A DNA stretch of 64,000 bases, from the NCBI RefSeq assembly GCF_014905175.1, contig NC_057790.1, positions 20,300,469 through 20,364,468 of the forward strand, given 5' to 3'. This DNA comes from Aphidius gifuensis. Lineage: Eukaryota > Arthropoda > Insecta > Hymenoptera > Braconidae. A program made the position numbers and the translations under genes. The number at the start of each line of letters is the position of its first letter. Position 1 is the first letter of the stretch. This document shows positions 59,080 through 64,000 of this stretch, piece by piece. Under the pieces are notes generated by a model. It made no database searches. It was not told the origin of the DNA and worked only from the letters and a program-made list of their open reading frames with translations.

Positions 59080-62000
59080 TAACAATTGTTAAACTGAATT
59101 TAAATTAGGACTGCCAGGTGTTGATGAGGTTGTTGATGGTGTACCTGGTGGTGATGATTCTAGTGGACAAACTAAGTTTGCATAGTCAATTTCATTTTTG
59201 CTTTTTTTACGTTTCAAGGTAAATTGTGATTTCTTTGGTGCCTGTTATTAAAAATAAAATAAAAATTATAATAAAATATTTAAAAAATAAATAATATTAT
59301 ATATTGATAAATAATAAATTTACTTTTAGACGAGCAGTAAGTGTTAATGGAACAAATCCAAATGTATTTTCTGATTCTCTTTTGTGTTGTACAACTTCTC
59401 TGCCAAGAATTTGATTAAAATGTGTCGTTAAATGTCGTCGAAGAAGTGTTTTTGATGGTGGAATACTCAATAAAGTTGCAAGTAATTCAGAAGTAAATCT
59501 ACCATCATGTATCATAAGTCCACCATGAACACCAGATCCTCTCATATTGGGTGCATACTCAGCTAAATCAACAACTCTCAGCCATTCCATTACTCGATGA
59601 TTTGTCCACATGGCAACATTACTACCATCAGCTCCATCACCATTTGCTGAACGACGCTCTAAATTATCAAATTCAAAATTTAATTCACGAAGTATTTGTA
59701 TACCACGACGTAAACTGACTGCATGAAGAAGAGCAGTTACTCCAAGACTCATTAAATCATCTGTTGTTAATCTATGAAGAACACGTCCATCAATTTTTGC
59801 ATTATGAAATGATTCTTTATGCTGTGGAAGACCAATGTCATCAAGCCAACGTAAAACTGCTCCATTATCCATCTTTAAAATTATTAAAAAAATTTTATTT
59901 TTTACCTTTATAATTATTTTATTAAACAACAAATTATTCAACTACCTTTTCTGATCCTAAAAATCCAACTCCATTACATCTTTCACATTCAATAGCATAA
60001 AGCATTTTTTTTCTATGTAAAGTATTTTTAATATCAAGCTCTTTTTCAATTTGATGATTTGTTGATTCAAGAAGTTTTTTTCCAGTTGCACCCCAACGTC
60101 TTAGCTCTGGTGCATATGACTCAAGTCCCAATCTACCAAGCCATTCTTCAATTTCTTCCATTGATAATTCACTCAATGATTTTGGTGGAATAACTTTTTC
60201 AGGTATTTCTCTTTCATTTATCACTATCCTTTCTTCTTCAGCTAAACATGAAAATAAAATTAATCAAGAAAATTGATTTATCATTAACAAATTAGTCAAT
60301 TAAATTCAACATGCAATTAAACTTGAAAAAATAACCAGGCGTTGTTATTACATTCTGGTATTAAAATTAATTATTTAATTGCAAACGAATAAATGATATT
60401 ATTTGAAGAATATATGTAAATTATTTTTTGAAATGGGAATATAAAAAAAAAAAGCCAGACAAGATGCCAGTAGGTTGCAGAAAACTTTACGTGTTGTGAA
60501 CCTAGTACTGGTGCCGATAGGCATCTTGCTGAAGATCCCCTGACAGCCAATGGAACCGTTGTTTGTGCATCTACATAAGACATTTGTTGATGATGAAAAA
60601 CCTTACCAAATGCAACAGCTCTTTTTGTTGTTGTTGTTGTTGTTGGTGGTCTTGGTAAACTGCAATATTGTCCAGCATGTCTACTGAATTTTTCTCCCTA
60701 TTTAATACCAAAATTTAATTGTCAATTAATTGATTATAAATTAATTAAATATATATATATAATTTTTTTAATTACATTATTTATCGTTGATGCATTGTGT
60801 AATGCTACATTTTCATGTTCTAAACTTGCTTGTCGTAATTTCATTTCAGAAAGTGTTGTTAAAAGTTCAAGTTTTTGAGTTTCCAAAGCACTTCTTGCTA
60901 GTACTTCCTTTTGTATAACTTCTTCCATTTGTCTCATTGTGTCTTTTTTATCTTGTAATAAATTTTCAAGTTCAATTATTTTACTTGATTGTGCTTCAAC
61001 TTGTTCTGATAGTACAGATATTTCCATATGTAAACCAGCTCTTTCATTTTCCAATTTTCTTAAACGTTCCTGTAATCAAATTACAAGCCAACAAATTAAA
61101 AACGCTGCTTGATAAATAAAAAAAGATAAATGATTAATAAACAAGGTTTATAATAAATTAATAATAACACAATATTTATTATTTGTTTTTATTATCTTAA
61201 AAAATATAAGCGGGATGTCTTTCTTTTATTTTTATGATGACACAAATGAATAAAAAAATACCTCAGTGTTATTATTATTGCAGTAATTAACATGAGGATT
61301 ACTGCCATAGTGACACTGAAATTGTTGCAATGAACAATAATGAGGAAGACCAACAGAACGTGGTAGTTGTTGTTGTTGTTCTCTGTCACAATAAAGTAAA
61401 TCACTTTGTGATCTTGCACGTTGATCACGATCACTTCTATTTCTCAATCTACGTCTTCGTCTATCAAGTGAACCACCATTGCATTTATTACCAACTGCAT
61501 TATTACTATTATTGATATTAATATTTTTTGAATTTTTCGAAATTTCTTTAATTGATTTATTTTGTGATTGTTGAATTACATGACGATGATCATGTGAATA
61601 ATTTTCACAAATTGAACGACATGATTCTCTGAGAAAATAAAAAAAATAAAATTAATTTAAAAATAAATTTACTAAATGGAAATTATTTAAAAATATATTT
61701 TTATATTTATACCCAAGTTGGAGTAATGGTGCCAAGAGAGCAGCATTTGAAGAAGCTGAACAAATATTAGGAACATTTCTTTGAAGCTGTATTGATCTAG
61801 CGTAGCCCAGTAAACACGTCTGTTGATGAAAAAGTTTTTTTTTTTAAATGATTTTGATAGACAGATTTGATGAATATTTGATTGATAAAAATAAAAAACC
61901 TGGCATAGACAGCCTTGAGATCTACAAGCATCATGATGATTACCAGATGGATTTATAAAATCACCACCACTACATCTGTGCCTATGTTTACCAGAATAAT

Positions 62001-63880
62001 CTTGTCCTTGTTCTGTTGATGTTGATGATGATTCTGTTGAATCATACACCTCTGAAGGCGTCCATCGACAGTCCCAAGGTTTAACTGTTGATGCTGAATT
62101 TGATGTGTCTGACATGGAATCTAAATTAATACATTAATAAGAAAAAATAAATATATCATAATATTTTTATTTGAGAAAAATAAAACCAACAAAACCTTTT
62201 GAAATACTTTTATTTTCTTCTTCTATAATTGGATCAAGATCTTGTCTTTTTCCACATCCATTGGTCCAGCTGTTATCTTCCATTTTAAATAATTTTAATT
62301 ATTATTAACTTTTCACTATCACTTTTGATTAAATAAATTTTTTTTCCACAATCACTTTAACACATTTAATAAATAAAACACATTACTTAAAATATTATTT
62401 TAAAAAAAAGATAAGTAAACCTTTTATCATCACTTTGTTGAATAATAAATAAAAAAATTTGTGGTAAACCGGCTTTTTAGAAATACAAATAAATCAACTT
62501 GGCAATTTGCCAATATAAAAAGAAAAAAAATAAAATAAAACAAACAAAGCCCAGGTGGAACAAATCAAATATTCGTTGAAGAAAAAATATATATTTTTTT
62601 TGATGACAATAGTTTATTAAAATTACGATCAAATTAACTAGGAGCAGGTCGTACAAATGTCGAGACTTTGAGGACGATCACGCGTCTCAGACTAAATATC
62701 TAAAATTAAACATGAAAAAATCATCGAGTTTTGTGTGTGTGTTATAAATAGACACATTAGCTATGTTGAACTCGGTTAAGATGAGTTTATCAACGCTGGG
62801 GACGATTTGTACATTTTTTTTCAAGAATAAAAGCCAAAACAAGAAGAAACGAAAAAAAAATAAATGAAACATATTTTACATGACCAAGTGGTTAAAGTTA
62901 AAGTTTCCTAAATTTAGAAAAAAATTCAAATGCACTATCAGCATTAACACATTTACTAAATAACAAAGAATTGTTAAATCGAAAAAATTTTTTCGATCGT
63001 AAATTTTTTAATTATAATTTTTAAATAATCAAAAATATTTAAGAATTTTTTTTACATTTATTATTTTTAATTGGACTAAAAATCATCCTCATAATTTATA
63101 AATTAAATAAAAATTTAAATTTATAAGAAAAAAATATTATCATGTTGATAAACAAACTGATGGAATTATTATTTTTTTTATTCATTACTATTAGATTGAA
63201 ATAAATTGCTTCCTACAATTCAATAAATTGACCTTAATTAGAACAAACTTCTCAATATCGAATAATTTTATCAAACAGAAAATACTTTATTTTAAAAAAA
63301 TTTGACATTGATAAAATAATCAATAGCAAAGGTAAAAAAAAAAAGCTCTACTTCCGATGATGGTATTGAATATTTAATTAAAATTATCAACGAGATTGAA
63401 AATGTAATTACATTGATAACAAAAAAGAAACTTTTGTTGAAAAAAAAAAAAGTTGATGGAATGATTAATTTCTTCCTGATAATATTATTATAAAATAAAA
63501 ATAAAAGAAACTTACCGGTTGCATCCATTGCAGTAAAATATCGATTGACGTTGCATCTGGAGGTGGTGGTAAGGATGATGATGTTGATGAATTTTTAATA
63601 GCAGCAATAAGTATTTTTGTTGCATCTTTTATTGAATCTTTTGAATCTGTTGATCCACCTTCTGGTGCTTCAGCACATGCACCTAAATACAATTTTAAAA
63701 ATTCATTGAGCTAAATAAATGAGCAAATTGAAAATTATAATTACCAGATAATATTCCGTCCATTTGAAGCAATGCAGCCTCCAGCATTTTACTTGCCTCT
63801 GTTGAATTTGTGGCAAGGAATGTCGTTGATTCGCCTCTCTCAGTTGAATTGTCTACCTCACCTTTTCCCATTGCAAGTAT
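59080..63880 (-). CDS. liprin-beta (PPFIBP1/2 family), 5' end beyond the window
   Basis: Scaffold protein that partners liprin-alpha at synapses and other cell-edge sites. Exons on the complement: 63745-63880, 63516-63682, 61900-62120, 61713-61819, 61262-61628, 60776-61069, 60607-60697, 59946-60241, 59324-59872 and 59080-59241. The first two encode SKMLEAALLQMDGILSG and SIDILLQWMQP, the liprin-beta N-terminal signature. 60776-61069 is the coiled coil (MEISVLSEQVEAQSSKIIEL). 59946-60241 holds SAM1, and 59324-59872 holds SAM2 and SAM3 (RWLDDIGLPQHKESF, MEWLRVVDLAEYAPNMRGSG, SIPPSKTLLRRHLTTHF). An alternative first exon, 62196-62283 (MEDNSWTNGCGKRQ), would give a 724-residue form. The three C-terminal SAM domains could suggest kazrin or liprin-alpha, but the coiled coil and the N-terminal blocks decide for liprin-beta. 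Confidence 0.9.
60502..60570 (-). CDS. candidate 69-nt cassette exon of liprin-beta
   Basis: Lies in the intron between 60607 and 60241. It has a TTATGTAG acceptor and a TACTAG-GTTCAC donor, is exactly 23 codons long, and keeps phase 1 on both sides, so it can be included or skipped without a frame change. It would add a Ser/Arg-rich insert (VRGSSARCLSAPVLG) just before SAM1. Supported by phase and composition only. Confidence 0.4.
   Translation of the reverse strand: MHKQRFHWLSGDLQQDAYRHQY
62196..62283 (-). CDS. alternative first coding exon of liprin-beta
   Basis: ATG at 62283 opens MEDNSWTNGCGKRQDLDPII and ends AAAAG at a GTTTTG donor in phase 1, which matches the phase of the next exon at 62120. 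No acceptor precedes it, so it looks like a start exon from an internal promoter. The upstream N-terminal exons end in phase 0 and would instead splice to the exon at 61819 or 61069. Confidence 0.5.
62284..63515 (-). other. liprin-beta intron with a probable internal promoter
   Basis: Separates the two N-terminal exons from the alternative first exon. A less AT-rich block at 62640-62700 (GACGATCACGCGTCTCAGAC) lies about 370 bp before the alternative ATG and may be that promoter. The rest is AT-rich with no exon recognised. Confidence 0.4.
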
Positions 63881-64000
63881 CTGAAATTAAAAAAAGATAA
63901 AAATATTATTTATTGCATGAAAAATCATTAATTATTTAGGTCAAATTTTTTTTTTCATATATTTTAATGCCCCTCCCAATTATTATTAATTATAATTTGT

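Noticed and set aside
59080..63880. Kazrin or liprin-alpha as the identity of the SAM-domain gene
   Set aside because: The coiled coil (VLSEQVEAQ) and the N-terminal LLQMDGI block match liprin-beta, as do the WTNHRVMEWLR and RRHLTTHF stretches.

Overview
The window is an AT-rich eukaryotic chromosome segment with spliced genes, short GT-AG introns, many poly-T and poly-A runs, and insect-type genes (wengen, Lobe/PRAS40, easily shocked, Hsc70-5, liprin-beta). It is best read as an insect nuclear genome. The base composition and gene set would suit a hymenopteran such as a parasitoid wasp, but nothing here proves the order.

Layout. 1-10.7 kb: glucose-6-phosphate 1-epimerase (+), six exons with a 6-kb intron. 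10.7-13.2 kb: a composite repeat, with seven inverted-repeat hairpins around a ten-copy array of strict 124-bp period. 13.7-17.3 kb: a SERF-family gene and a PDIA3/ERp60 protein disulfide isomerase (both -); the PDI reading frame has two one-base homopolymer frameshifts. 17.6-28.2 kb: a decayed P-superfamily (THAP9-like) DNA transposon bounded by inverted repeats of about 265-280 bp and holding nested 178-bp repeats and a foldback. 28.2-38.4 kb: two nearly identical Hsc70-5 (mortalin/HSPA9) genes with ethanolamine kinase (eas) between them; both copies carry a candidate box C/D snoRNA in intron 2. 40.1-41.7 kb: Lobe/PRAS40. 43.7 kb: tRNA-Gly(GCC). 47.4-50.5 kb: wengen, a TNF receptor. 52.6-54.4 kb: a C2H2 zinc-finger factor with an Ikaros/Hunchback-like C-terminal finger pair (-). 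55.8-58.2 kb: a TSSK-type kinase (-) head to head with a small unrecognised gene (+). 59.1-64 kb: liprin-beta (-), running off the right edge.

The genes do not form one pathway; this is an ordinary mixed insect neighbourhood. Two themes recur. First, organelle chaperones (ER PDI and mitochondrial Hsp70) lie on either side of the transposon, whose terminal repeats abut their promoters. Second, repeats built from inverted copies occur at three scales: 36-bp hairpins, a 93-bp foldback, and the 265-280-bp terminal repeats. Exon junctions were set by reading phase and splice consensus by eye. For each multi-exon gene with a complete model the exon lengths sum to a whole number of codons, except PDI, which is two bases short.
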